Positions 36,169-45,267 of a DNA stretch of 64,000 nucleotides are shown one piece after another. The translations under genes were made by a program, and so were the position numbers. The notes beneath the pieces were generated by a model. It made no database searches. It was given only the letters and a program-made list of their open reading frames with translations, and had not been told where the DNA came from. Each line of letters opens with the position of its first letter. The stretch's first letter is position 1. Source of the stretch: Verrucomicrobiaceae bacterium (lineage in GTDB: Bacteria; Verrucomicrobiota; Verrucomicrobiia; Verrucomicrobiales; Verrucomicrobiaceae); contig JADJPW010000007.1 of assembly GCA_016713035.1 (NCBI GenBank), forward strand, positions 62,001 to 126,000. The letters are read 5' to 3'.

Positions 36169-36579
36169 ATGTCCGCCCAGATCACTTTCGCCCCACGCGA
36201 CTCCAAAGAAGCCATCGAAGAGGGCCTGCTCTTCGCGCCCAAATTCGATGAGCACGGCCTCATCGCCGCCATGGCCATCGACGCCGAGACGAACGAGCCC
36301 CTCATGCTCGCCTACATGAATGCAGAGACGCTGCGCATGACCCTCGAGCTCGGCCAAGCCGTGTACTACAGCCGCAGTCGGAAGACCATTTGGCATAAAG
36401 GTGCCACCAGCGGCGAGTTCCAGGAGATCGTCGAAATCCGCACCGACTGTGACCAGGATGCGCTCATCCTCCGCGTGAAGCAGCACGGCGGCGGCTGCTG
36501 CCACACCAAGCGCCCCAGTTGCTTCTACCGCGTCGTCAAGGTGGCAGAGGGCTCCGTGCGCTTGGAGAAGCGAGCGTAG
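36169..36579 (+). CDS. hisI: Phosphoribosyl-AMP cyclohydrolase
   Basis: 136 residues from ATG 36169 (AAGGAAGAG lies upstream). Histidine biosynthesis step 3, Zn-dependent. Motifs: MLAYMNAETLRMTLELGQAVYYSRSR split across the N-terminal half, WHKGATSG, the metal-binding TDCDQDALIL, and the C-terminal HGGGCCHTKRPSCF zinc site. There is no HisE pyrophosphatase domain, so this is the monofunctional form. Other his genes are not in the window. Confidence 0.96.
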   Translation: MSAQITFAPRDSKEAIEEGLLFAPKFDEHGLIAAMAIDAETNEPLMLAYMNAETLRMTLELGQAVYYSRSRKTIWHKGATSGEFQEIVEIRTDCDQDALILRVKQHGGGCCHTKRPSCFYRVVKVAEGSVRLEKRA

Positions 36580-36665
36580 TTCGCCATTCTCACCTCACGC
36601 TGTTTTCGAGAGCTTCTCGCCAAAGTGCTCAGTGCTGAGTGCTCAGTCCCCCCCACGACTTGTGC

Positions 36666-36721
<56 letters not shown>

Positions 36722-36725
36722 AACC

Positions 36726-38330
36726 TCACCTCACAACCATCCACGGCAGCACATACGCCTGCACCATCACCACCACGCCCATCAGCAGCGCTAGGGCGAT
36801 GCTATGCCAGAAGACACTGCGCAGCACCGTGCCCGCATCTGGGCTATCCGCATGGCCACCCGTCGCCACACTCGCCACCACGATGCTTTGGGCGTCGATC
36901 ATTTTCCCCATCACCCCGCCGCTGCTATTCGATGCCGCCATGTGGATCGGCGAGAGTTGCAATTGGTTCGCTGTGACCTGCTGGAGATTCCCAAACAGCA
37001 CATTCGCGGACGTATCGCTGCCCGTCAGCGCCACACCCAGCCAGCCGATGATCGGGCTGAAAAAGGGGAACAACCAGCCCGTCCCCGCCATCATCAGCCC
37101 CATCGTCGTATCCGTGCCGCTGTATCGCGTCACATAGCCCAGTGCCAGCATCAGCGAGATCGTCAGCAAAGACACACGCAGCCGCCACATCGTCGCACCA
37201 TAGATTTTCAGCACTCGCAGCGGCCTCAGCCCCAGGCAGAGACCCGCTAGCATACCCGCCAGCAGTGCCGCCGTCCCAGTGGCACTCAGCGCATTGAGTT
37301 TAAACACGGCCTTCTCCACCTCTGCATGCAGAACGACGGGTGGCACCTTCTCCACCGCCTTGTGCAGCAGCGGCACCTCGATCTCGGTATTAAAAACACC
37401 ATTCAGCCCATTTTTCACCGCAGGCATCCCCCAGGTGAAAACAAAACCCGTGAGGAAAATCCACGGCAGCCACGCCTTCCATGCTCCAGGCGTTTTTTCC
37501 GCCGCCGCCGCCGCAGCGGCAGGCCTCCACACTTTCATAAAGAGCACCAGCACCACCATCGCCACCACCGCGCTCGCGATATCGACCAACCATGGACCGT
37601 GGTAGTTGCTCATCACAAACTGCATCCCCCCGAAGCTCGCACCCGTCACCAGACACGCCGGCCACACACCCAGCATGCCACGCCAGCCCACCTGCGCCGC
37701 CACCAGCCAAAAAGGCACGATCAGTGAGAAAAGTGGCAGTTGGCGTCCCACCATCGCACTCAGCTCCAGCAGGTCCAGGCCGGTAATATCGGCCAAAGTC
37801 GTCAATGGCGTCCCCAGCGATCCAAAAGCCACCGGAGCCGTATTTCCGATCAGCGCCAGTTTGGCTGCCTCCAGCGGCTTGAAGCCCAAACCGATCATCA
37901 AAGCACCCGTAATGGCCACCGGAGCACCAAAACCCGCCGCACCCTCGATAAACGCCCCAAAACTAAACGCGATCAACAGTGCCTGAATCCGCCGATCCGA
38001 CGACACACTCGCGATCTGCCGCTGCAACACCGTAAACTGTCCCGTCTCCACACTTAGATTGTACACAAACATCGCATTCAGCACGATCCAGCCGATCGGA
38101 AACAGCCCGAACACCGCGCCAAATCCCGCCGCCGTGCCCGCCAGTGCCACAGGCATGCCATACACAAAAACCGCGATCCCCAGCGCCACCAGCAGTCCCG
38201 CCGCCGCTGCGATCTGTGCCCGCACATGCCAGAAAGCCAGCAGCCCCAGCAGCGTCACCACCGGCACCGCCGCCACGAGCGACGAAAAGAGCAGATTGCC
38301 GAGCGGGTCGTAATTTTGAGTCCAAGTCAT
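36726..38330 (-). CDS. lldP: L-lactate permease family transporter
   Basis: 534 residues with about 13 hydrophobic spans. Family hallmarks: FSFGAFIEGAAGFGAPVAI, LALIGNTAPVAFGSLGTPL, and a C-terminal ASNSSGGVMGKMIDAQSI. Inner-membrane lactate/glycolate:H+ symporter of the LctP/GlcA family. No lactate dehydrogenase genes adjoin it. Divergent from the sugar isomerase at 38454. The stop codon touches the heptad array. Confidence 0.94.
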   Translation of the reverse strand: MTWTQNYDPLGNLLFSSLVAAVPVVTLLGLLAFWHVRAQIAAAAGLLVALGIAVFVYGMPVALAGTAAGFGAVFGLFPIGWIVLNAMFVYNLSVETGQFTVLQRQIASVSSDRRIQALLIAFSFGAFIEGAAGFGAPVAITGALMIGLGFKPLEAAKLALIGNTAPVAFGSLGTPLTTLADITGLDLLELSAMVGRQLPLFSLIVPFWLVAAQVGWRGMLGVWPACLVTGASFGGMQFVMSNYHGPWLVDIASAVVAMVVLVLFMKVWRPAAAAAAAEKTPGAWKAWLPWIFLTGFVFTWGMPAVKNGLNGVFNTEIEVPLLHKAVEKVPPVVLHAEVEKAVFKLNALSATGTAALLAGMLAGLCLGLRPLRVLKIYGATMWRLRVSLLTISLMLALGYVTRYSGTDTTMGLMMAGTGWLFPFFSPIIGWLGVALTGSDTSANVLFGNLQQVTANQLQLSPIHMAASNSSGGVMGKMIDAQSIVVASVATGGHADSPDAGTVLRSVFWHSIALALLMGVVVMVQAYVLPWMVVR

Positions 38331-38453
38331 TCCGTGAAGAAAAAGTTTCCGTCACTCCAAGACGCCGCTCCACCCTCATTCACACACACTTTATCGTGAC
38401 GTCCCATAGAACCTGCGCTTTTAACTCCGCACCTCACAAAACTACCTCTTCCC

Positions 38454-39338
38454 ATGCCACGCCTAGCCGCCTTCCCAAAAGCCTTCATGGTCGCCCTCTG
38501 CAAAGACGGCAGCATGACCGTCTCCGAATGGATCAATCTCGCCTCCACGCTCGATGTGCAGGGCCTGGAATGGTACGCAGGCTTCCTCGAAATGGCCGAT
38601 GAGCGCAACTGGCCGCGCTTTCGCAAAGAGGTCGAGGACACGGGCAAAGTCATCCCCATGATGTGCTGCTCGCCGGACTTCACCCATCCAGATGCAGCCT
38701 TCCGCGAACGCGAAATCGCCAAGCAAAAACGCTGGATCGACATGACCCACGCACTCGGCGGTAGCTACTGCCGCGTCCTCAGTGGTCAGAAGCGCCCCCA
38801 GCTCAGCATCGACGAAGGCGTGCGCCTCGCCGCAGACTCCATCCATGCCTGCCTACCCTATGCGCAGGAGCGCGGCATCACCCTCATCATCGAAAATCAT
38901 TATAAAGACGACTTCTGGGAGTATCCCGAGTTCGCCCAGAAGATGGACATCTTCTGCAAGCTCGTCGATGCCGTGAATCATCCGCACTTTGGCGTGAACT
39001 ACGACCCCTCAAACACCTACCTCGCTGGTGAAGACCCCATCGAGCTGCTGAAGCGTGTCTCCCACCGCGTCGTCACCATGCACGCCAGTGATCGCTACCT
39101 CGCTGAGGGCACACTCGAAGACCTCCGCCGCGAAGAAGGCGGTGCCCAAGGCTACGCCAAGCGCCTCCGCCACGGCGAAATCGGCAAAGGGCTCAACGAC
39201 TACGACGCCATCTTCACCGAGCTACGCAGCAAAGGCTTCGACGGCTGGATCAGCATCGAAGACGGCGTCGATGGCATGGCCCAACTCGCCCGCAGCGTCG
39301 ATTTCCTGAAAAAGAAAATCGCCCAGCACTGGGGATGA
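38454..39338 (+). CDS. Sugar-phosphate isomerase/epimerase (xylose-isomerase-like TIM barrel)
   Basis: 294 residues, cytoplasmic (no signal). AP-endonuclease-2/xylose-isomerase-like TIM barrel with metal-site motifs: IIENH (Glu), GVNYDPSNTYLAGEDP, VVTMHASDRY (His) and WISIEDG (Glu). Family acts on keto sugars or inositols. Start codon of the next gene overlaps its stop (ATGA), so it is coupled to a secreted sialidase-like protein, suggesting sugar catabolism as the context. Substrate unknown. Confidence 0.9.
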   Translation: MPRLAAFPKAFMVALCKDGSMTVSEWINLASTLDVQGLEWYAGFLEMADERNWPRFRKEVEDTGKVIPMMCCSPDFTHPDAAFREREIAKQKRWIDMTHALGGSYCRVLSGQKRPQLSIDEGVRLAADSIHACLPYAQERGITLIIENHYKDDFWEYPEFAQKMDIFCKLVDAVNHPHFGVNYDPSNTYLAGEDPIELLKRVSHRVVTMHASDRYLAEGTLEDLRREEGGAQGYAKRLRHGEIGKGLNDYDAIFTELRSKGFDGWISIEDGVDGMAQLARSVDFLKKKIAQHWG

Positions 39339-40510
39339 TGCCCACCTCACCCATCTCTCGCCGCATGAGAGCCTCGCTTCTTTTTTCACTCCTATGCAGC
39401 TCCGCCGCCGCTGCACCGCTGATGCTCTCTGGCCCGTGGGTGCCAGAGGACACGCACCGACTCGACTTTGCCTCGCTACCCCGCGTGCAGAGCGAGCACA
39501 TCGTCATCAACGACGTGCGTGCGACCAAGGGCGTAAACCAGCACAACTACCTCGTGCACCACGACGGCCGCTTTTGGGCCATGTGGAGTGATGGACCCGG
39601 CATCGAGGATCGCGTCGGCCAGCGAGTGAAGTTCTCCACCAGTCCCGATGGCCTGAAATGGAGCACGTCGCAGTATCTCACGCCCATCCCGCCGGGCTCC
39701 GGCCCTGATTCACCGCACTACGGCACCCGCACGGACAAAGGCATGCGCTGGATCTCGCGTGGTTTTTGGAAACGTGATGGCGAATTGCTCGCACTCGCCT
39801 CGCTGGATGAAGCCGCAGGCTTTTTCGGCCCCAGCCTCGAACTTCATGCCTTTCGCCTTCAAAGCGATGGCTCATGGCAAGATGCAGGCGTCGTCTTCGA
39901 CGACACCATCAACAACTTCCCTCCTCTGAAGCTGCGCACGGGCGACTGGATGATGTCACGCCGCCCGCATGACTACAAAACGAGCGGCGTGCACTTCCTC
40001 GTCGGTGGCGTGAAATCACTCAGCGACTGGCGCTCCTACCCCGTGCTCGGCAGCGCCGCCGAATTGAAGGCCGAGGAGCCCGACTGGTGGATCTTGCCCG
40101 ACAACACCCTCGCCGCCGTCTTTCGCGACAATCGCCGCAGCGGCTTCCTGTATCGTGCTCTATCCACCGATGACGGCCGCACCTGGAGCACGCCAGAGAA
40201 AACCAATTTCCCCGACGCCACCTCGAAAATCAGCGGCCTGCGCCTCCGCGATGGCCGCTACGTCCTCATCTCAAATCCCAACCCGAAGAAGCGCGATCCA
40301 CTCACCCTCTCCATCAGCGACGACGGCCTCGTCTTCAAGAAGATGCTCTACCTCGTCGGCGGCCGTCACATCGACTACCCGCACGTCATCGAGCACGGCG
40401 ACAGCCTCTACATTGCCTTCGCCGGCGGCAAACAAAGCGTCGAGCTGCTCAAAGTGCGGCTCGCTGATGTCGATGCGGTGACGATGCCGGAGAAGCCGCT
40501 CGTGAATTAG
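39335..40510 (+). CDS. Secreted sialidase-like (BNR propeller) protein
   Basis: 391 residues. Signal peptide to about residue 26 (CSSAAAAP; RRMRAS n-region). Six-bladed propeller features: VNQHNYLVHHDGRFWAMWSD, FSTSPDGLKWS, ALSTDDGRTWSTP and ISDDGLVF are Asp-box/BNR-like repeats. Catalytic arginine triad cannot be confirmed by eye, so true sialidase activity is uncertain. Translationally coupled to the upstream isomerase. Confidence 0.82.
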   Translation: MMPTSPISRRMRASLLFSLLCSSAAAAPLMLSGPWVPEDTHRLDFASLPRVQSEHIVINDVRATKGVNQHNYLVHHDGRFWAMWSDGPGIEDRVGQRVKFSTSPDGLKWSTSQYLTPIPPGSGPDSPHYGTRTDKGMRWISRGFWKRDGELLALASLDEAAGFFGPSLELHAFRLQSDGSWQDAGVVFDDTINNFPPLKLRTGDWMMSRRPHDYKTSGVHFLVGGVKSLSDWRSYPVLGSAAELKAEEPDWWILPDNTLAAVFRDNRRSGFLYRALSTDDGRTWSTPEKTNFPDATSKISGLRLRDGRYVLISNPNPKKRDPLTLSISDDGLVFKKMLYLVGGRHIDYPHVIEHGDSLYIAFAGGKQSVELLKVRLADVDAVTMPEKPLVN

Positions 40511-40542
40511 TTCGATGTCCAGTCGATGGTACTTTCACGGTT

Positions 40543-41787
40543 TTATTCAAACCGCAGTGCTGCTATCGGATTCATGTTCGCAGCTTTGCGGGCTGGGTAG
40601 AAGCCGAAGAAAACGCCAACGACGAAACTGATGCCAAAGGCAACAACGATGCTGCCGGAGGAGACGGAGGGGTGGAAGTTCGGGATCATGGTGGCGGCGG
40701 CGCTGACGCCGTAACCGAGGGCGATGCCGATGGCTCCACCGAGCAGGCAGAGGGTGATGGACTCGATGAGGAACTGGAGCAAAATGTCGCGTGGCTGTGC
40801 GCCCACGGCGATGCGGGTGCCGATCTCCCGGGTGCGCTCGGTGACGCTGACGAGCATGATGTTCATGATGCCGATGCCACCGACGAGCAGTGACAATCCA
40901 GCTATGCCGCCGAGCAGATAGGTGAGCGTGGTGGTGATGCTGTTCACGGTGTCGGCGATCTCTTTCTGGTTCACGATGTCGAAGTCGTTTTTCCGTCCTT
41001 CGGTGAGACGGTGACGCTGGCGGAGCAGCGCGGTGATCTGCTCCTGGGCGGCGCTCATGAGATCGTCGCTGCTGATTTGCAGGGTCACGAGGCGCGGATA
41101 TTTTTCACCCGTGAGTCGTCGCATGGCAGTGGTGTAGGGAATGACGATGCGGTCATCCTGATCGGCTCCGCCCATGCCTGCGCCTTTGCTTTCAAGCTGG
41201 CCAATGATGGTGAAGGGCATGTTCTTGATGCGCACGGTCTGGCCCACGGGATCGAGTGGGCCGAACAGCTCGCGCGATGTGCGCGAACCAATCACCGCCA
41301 CGCGGGCAGAGGTGCGTAGTTCGCGCTCGGTGAACATGCTGCCGCGTGCGAGCGGCCAGTCGCGGATGTGCAAATAGTCGGGTGATTCACCAGCGATGGT
41401 GGTGCTCCAGTTGCGCCCGTTGGCGACAGCCTGCGCAGTGAGCGTGACCTCGGGGCTCAGGGCCTTCACACTGCTGATTTCTCGACGGATGGCTTCTACA
41501 TCCGCCAACGTGAGGTTGCTGGATTGGCTGCTGCCAGCGGCGGCGGCATTGGTGCGGCGGCTTTTGGAGAAGACGATGAGCAGATTCGATCCGAGGGATG
41601 ACACTTGGTCTTGAATGCGCTGCTGTGTGCCGCGTCCCAGCGCCATGATGGAGACGACGGATGCCACGCCGATGATGATGCCCAGCGCTGTGAGGGTGCT
41701 GCGGAGCTTGTTTCGGCGCAGGGCACGGAAGGCGATCATGGCCGTGAGGCCCACACTAAACAGCGGAGAGGTGAGTGCTTGAATCAT
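40543..41787 (-). CDS. macB: MacB-type ABC transporter permease
   Basis: 414 residues from ATG 41787; a TTG at 41796 is the longer alternative. N-terminal TM after MIAFRALRRNKLRSTLTALGIIIGV, a large MacB periplasmic core domain (~180 residues), and three C-terminal TM helices with GGIGIMNIMLVSVTERTREIGTRIAVGAQPRDI, the FtsX/MacB signature. Lacks its own ATPase domain; the ATPase is the adjacent separate gene, whereas E. coli MacB is a fusion. Works with MacA- and TolC-like partners upstream to export macrolides or peptides; substrate unknown. Confidence 0.9.
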   Translation of the reverse strand: MIQALTSPLFSVGLTAMIAFRALRRNKLRSTLTALGIIIGVASVVSIMALGRGTQQRIQDQVSSLGSNLLIVFSKSRRTNAAAAGSSQSSNLTLADVEAIRREISSVKALSPEVTLTAQAVANGRNWSTTIAGESPDYLHIRDWPLARGSMFTERELRTSARVAVIGSRTSRELFGPLDPVGQTVRIKNMPFTIIGQLESKGAGMGGADQDDRIVIPYTTAMRRLTGEKYPRLVTLQISSDDLMSAAQEQITALLRQRHRLTEGRKNDFDIVNQKEIADTVNSITTTLTYLLGGIAGLSLLVGGIGIMNIMLVSVTERTREIGTRIAVGAQPRDILLQFLIESITLCLLGGAIGIALGYGVSAAATMIPNFHPSVSSGSIVVAFGISFVVGVFFGFYPARKAANMNPIAALRFE

Positions 41788-41792
41788 GATGA

Positions 41793-42554
41793 TCAAGAGA
41801 GGCTGGCGTGTTGTTCTGAGGCATCGAGCACTGCCCGTTGATCATTGGCAAAGAGGCGCGATTCATTGACTTCATCACGGATGATCTTGCCATCGCGCAT
41901 GACGATGATGCGTTTGCAGTAGGCAGCGATGTCCAGCTCATGCGTCACCATGATCACGGTGATCCCGGCATCGTTGAGCGCTTGAAACAAGCCCATGACC
42001 TCGATGCTGGTGCGGGTGTCGAGATTGCCGGTGGGTTCGTCCGCCAGCACAAGTTCGGGCTTGTTGACCAGGGCCCGGGCGATGGCCACACGCTGCTGCT
42101 GGCCGCCAGAGAGCTGATTGGGATGATTGTTGAGGCGTTCACCCAGACCTACTTTTTGCAATGCCTCGATCGCCCGCTGACGACGGTCACGCAGCGGCAC
42201 ATGGGGGCTGGTGTAAAAGAGGGGAAGCTCCACGTTCTCACACGCGGAGGTGCGAGAGAGCAGATTGAAGCTCTGGAAAACGAATCCGATCTTCAGATTC
42301 CGCAGACGTGAAAGCTCGGATCGTCCAAGGCGGGCCACATCCATGCCATCGAGGAGATATTGGCCGTCGGTGGGTTGATCGAGGCAGCCCAGCATGTTCA
42401 TCAGCGTGGATTTCCCGGAGCCGCTGGAGCCCATGATGGCGACGAAGTCCCCGCGCTCGATGCGCAGACTCACGCCGTTCACCGCACGCACTTCGACATC
42501 GCCAGCGCGGTAGATTTTCTGGAGGTTGTTCAGCTCGATGACGCTCGTGTTCAT
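41793..42554 (-). CDS. ABC transporter ATPase, MacB/LolD type
   Basis: 253 residues. Walker A GSSGSGKST (about 42-50), Q-loop, signature LSGGQQQRVAIARAL, Walker B LVLADEPTGNLD and the switch His in VTHELD are all intact. Begins 3 bp after the adaptor stop and ends 5 bp before the permease start, so it belongs to the same operon and powers the MacB-type permease. Confidence 0.94.
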   Translation of the reverse strand: MNTSVIELNNLQKIYRAGDVEVRAVNGVSLRIERGDFVAIMGSSGSGKSTLMNMLGCLDQPTDGQYLLDGMDVARLGRSELSRLRNLKIGFVFQSFNLLSRTSACENVELPLFYTSPHVPLRDRRQRAIEALQKVGLGERLNNHPNQLSGGQQQRVAIARALVNKPELVLADEPTGNLDTRTSIEVMGLFQALNDAGITVIMVTHELDIAAYCKRIIVMRDGKIIRDEVNESRLFANDQRAVLDASEQHASLS

Positions 42555-42557
42555 GAC

Positions 42558-43685
42558 TTAGATGGATGGCGGTGGTCCGCCCGCAGCCTCTTTGGTGCCG
42601 CCAAGCGTTGCCGTCACAACAAGCGCTGAGGCATCAAGTCCGTCGAGAATCTCCGTCTCTGAATTGTCGGTGATGCCGGTGGTGACAATGACGGCACGCA
42701 GCGTTTGCTCTTTGCCTGTGCCTTCCAATACATAAACAAGCTGCTGTTTGCGTTGCAGCTTGGCATTCGTGGTGCCGGTCATCTTGCTGCCATCCGGCGG
42801 GGTGAAACGCAGGGCGGTGTTCGGCACCTTGAGCACGTCGTTTCGCTCAGCGGTGAGGATGGAGACATCCGCCGTCATGCCGGGAAAGAGTCGCTGCTCG
42901 GGGTTCTCCACGTCGATGAGCGTCTCATACGTCACCACGTTTTCAGTGGTCGTGGGCGCGATACGCACCTGCACGACCTCACCGCCGAAGACATCATCCG
43001 GGAAGGCATCCACGGTGAAGTTCACCTGGTTTCCCTTCTTTACACCGCCGATGTCGGCCTCGGAGACCGTGGCGGTGATCCGCATCTTTTTGATGTCCTG
43101 GGCGATGGTGAAAAGAACGGGCGTGCTCATCGCTGCGACGACTGTCTGACCCACATCGACTTTCCTGGAAACCACGATGCCATCGACGGGGGCGGTGATG
43201 CGACAGAAGCCGAGGTCCGTCTTTGCCTGATCGAGAGCCGCTTCTTTGATGGTCACGGTGGCCTCAGCCTGCGTCAGCTCAGCCACGGCTTGCTCTACAT
43301 CCAGCTCAGTGGCAGCTCGCAGTGGAAGAAGGGATTTTTTGCGATCCAGGTTTTGCTTCTTCAGCGTCACACTGGCACCAGCACTGGCGAGTTCGCCTTC
43401 AGCGGCTTTCACCTTGGAAGAATAGATGGAGGTATCCAACTCCGCGATGAGATCACCACGCTTCACGAGGGTATTGAAGTCGGCATTAAGCTTCATGATG
43501 CGCCCGGAGACTTGGCAGCCCACGTCCACGCTTACCACGGCACCCAGCGTGCCACTGGCAGTGACCACAGCACGCAGATTGCCGCGTGTGACAGGTGATG
43601 TTTCAAAGCGTGCCACGCCTGCTCCCGGAGGCTTGCAGGCTGATAGAAGAACAAGTGACAACAAAACGAAGATGCGTGTTTTCAT
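42558..43685 (-). CDS. macA: MacA-like periplasmic adaptor lipoprotein (HlyD family)
   Basis: 375 residues from ATG 43685. An AGGAGG (43692-43697) lies 6 nt upstream, so the TTG at 43691 is rejected. Lipoprotein signal with lipobox LLSAC (C17). HlyD/RND-adaptor layout: barrel-sandwich hybrid (VDVGCQVSGRIMKLNADFNTLVKRGDLIAELDTS), a short helical hairpin (about 80-150), beta-barrel and membrane-proximal domains. Bridges the MacB-type permease to a TolC-like channel. Its ATG overlaps the channel gene stop (ATGA). Confidence 0.92.
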   Translation of the reverse strand: MKTRIFVLLSLVLLSACKPPGAGVARFETSPVTRGNLRAVVTASGTLGAVVSVDVGCQVSGRIMKLNADFNTLVKRGDLIAELDTSIYSSKVKAAEGELASAGASVTLKKQNLDRKKSLLPLRAATELDVEQAVAELTQAEATVTIKEAALDQAKTDLGFCRITAPVDGIVVSRKVDVGQTVVAAMSTPVLFTIAQDIKKMRITATVSEADIGGVKKGNQVNFTVDAFPDDVFGGEVVQVRIAPTTTENVVTYETLIDVENPEQRLFPGMTADVSILTAERNDVLKVPNTALRFTPPDGSKMTGTTNAKLQRKQQLVYVLEGTGKEQTLRAVIVTTGITDNSETEILDGLDASALVVTATLGGTKEAAGGPPPSI

Positions 43686-45076
43686 TTCCAACCTCCTCCG
43701 ACGGCTTGATAAAGTTTGATGCGGGCGGTCACGGCATCGTAGCGGGCCGAGATGAGATTTTGCTGTGCGGAGAAAAGGTCCTGCTGCGCGGTGACGACGT
43801 TCAGATAGCTCGATACGCCACGCTGATCTCGCGCTGCGGCGAGATCATAGCGCCGCTGCTGGGCTGCCACGAGCGCCTGCAAGGTGCTGATTCGCTCCTT
43901 TGCCGCACGTTGCGCGGCCAGTGCATCCGCCACTTCGCGGAAGGCGCTCTGGATGGCTTTTTCATAGTTTGCGATCTCAATACGGGTGCGGATTCTTGCG
44001 GCATCGAGATTGGCGCGATTGCGTCCGCCAGTGAAAATGGGCAGCGTGATCTGCGGTGCAAAGCTCCATGCAGCCGTGCCTTTGCTGAACAGGCTGGTCA
44101 GCTCCGTGCTGACGGTGCCTTCCTGAGCCGTGAGTTTGATGCTGGGGAAGAACGCGGCTCGTGCGGCTCCGATGTCTGCATTCGCTGCACGTAAGGTGCG
44201 CTCCGCCTCCTGAATATCCGGGCGGCCCTGGAGCAACTCGGACGGCACGCCTGCGGATACGGCTTTCACGGGTGCATCGGCCAACGATTTGCCCGCAGGC
44301 AAGTTGGTCGGCAGCGGCTGGCCGAGCATGAGCACGAGGCCGTTCTCCGCCTGGTCTCGCTGACGCTGATAAGCAATCAAGTTCGCCTTGGCAGTGAGCA
44401 CCTGGGTTTCGGCAGAGCGGAGATCAAGCTCCAGCAGTCCGCCTGCTTTGAAGATGTTGTCATTCAGTTGATAGCTTTCCTCGACCGCTGCCAGCGTGAG
44501 CTTCGTGTTGGCGATGAGTTCCTCAAACTGCTGCATCGTGTAGTATTGCGTGGCCAGCTCGGCCACGAGCGTCACTTGCGCGGCACGCTGGGCCTCGGTT
44601 TTGGCAAAGTATTGCTCCAGTGCTTTCGCGCTCAGGCTGCGGATGTGGCCAAACAAATCAAGCTCATACGAGGAGGTGCCGAGATTGAGCTGCCATTGAT
44701 TGCTCGTCATCCCGGACTGATGCGACCGGCTGAAATCACTGCTTTGCGAGACGCTTGGCAGCAACGCCGAGCGCTCGATGCGATACTGCGCCCGAGCTTC
44801 CTCCACTCGCAGCATGGCAATGCGCAGGTCGCGATTGTTTGCCAGCGCGATGTCAATGAGCCGGACTAGACGAGCATCATTGAACACCTTCCGCCATGCG
44901 ATCTCGCTGCTGGCCGCGCTCGTTTTGCCGCTACCAGGATAACGTGGACTCACGGGTGCGTCGGGTAGGTTCAACTTTGGGATGAACGTGCAGCCGATCA
45001 GCACCTGGCAGCCAAGAAGGGCCAGCGCCGCACGCCTAGTCATGGGCGATGAGTGAAACTGCTTTATGGGGGACAT
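43682..45076 (-). CDS. TolC-like outer-membrane efflux lipoprotein (NodT family)
   Basis: 464 residues from ATG 45076 (45043 also possible). Lipobox near QVLIGC predicts acylation, as in NodT/OprM-type channels. Two internal repeats of helical hairpins follow: EIAWRKVFNDARLVRLIDIALANN, LQGRPDIQEAERTLRAANADIG and the QQDLFSAQQNLISARYDAV end are standard OMF motifs. First gene of the efflux operon, transcribed away from the LytS/LytTR genes. Forms the outer-membrane exit of the MacAB-type pump. Confidence 0.93.
   Translation of the reverse strand: MSPIKQFHSSPMTRRAALALLGCQVLIGCTFIPKLNLPDAPVSPRYPGSGKTSAASSEIAWRKVFNDARLVRLIDIALANNRDLRIAMLRVEEARAQYRIERSALLPSVSQSSDFSRSHQSGMTSNQWQLNLGTSSYELDLFGHIRSLSAKALEQYFAKTEAQRAAQVTLVAELATQYYTMQQFEELIANTKLTLAAVEESYQLNDNIFKAGGLLELDLRSAETQVLTAKANLIAYQRQRDQAENGLVLMLGQPLPTNLPAGKSLADAPVKAVSAGVPSELLQGRPDIQEAERTLRAANADIGAARAAFFPSIKLTAQEGTVSTELTSLFSKGTAAWSFAPQITLPIFTGGRNRANLDAARIRTRIEIANYEKAIQSAFREVADALAAQRAAKERISTLQALVAAQQRRYDLAAARDQRGVSSYLNVVTAQQDLFSAQQNLISARYDAVTARIKLYQAVGGGWK
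43692..43697 (-). promoter_or_regulatory. Shine-Dalgarno of macA inside the end of the channel gene
   Basis: AGGAGG on the minus strand, 6 nt before ATG 43685. It lies within the last codons of the TolC-like gene. Confidence 0.85.
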
Positions 45077-45139
45077 GCTTCATTTTCACTCCTTCCCCGC
45101 ATCTCGCGCTGATATAGGGATCGGCGGATGGATCACCGT

Positions 45140-45203
45140 GATCAACGGTATTGGCGGCGGATGAGCGGCGATCACCGTTCATCGGCTTCTGCTGCCGTTC
45201 ATC
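45140..45203. promoter_or_regulatory. LytTR/AlgR-like boxes in the divergent control region
   Basis: The 191-bp region between the efflux operon and the histidine kinase start has CCGTTCATC at 45175-45183 and again at 45195-45203 (20-bp repeat, same face), plus CCGTTGATC on the minus strand at 45140-45148. The known AlgR consensus CCGTTCGTC/CCGTTTGTC differs from the first at one position. An inverted GATCAC-C-GTGATC is at 45131-45143 and a second GATCACCGT at 45170-45178. Since the neighbouring regulator has a LytTR domain, these are candidate operators. Confidence 0.6.
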
Positions 45204-45267
45204 ATGCCAGCAGGCAGTCTGTCATTTCCTGGCTGACAATTCACAGCGTTGTCCCAAGCTTGTGTGG

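Noticed and set aside
43682..45267. Efflux genes as a siderophore export system
   Set aside because: The MacA/MacB/TolC layout is clear but no biosynthesis gene fixes a substrate, so no substrate is claimed.
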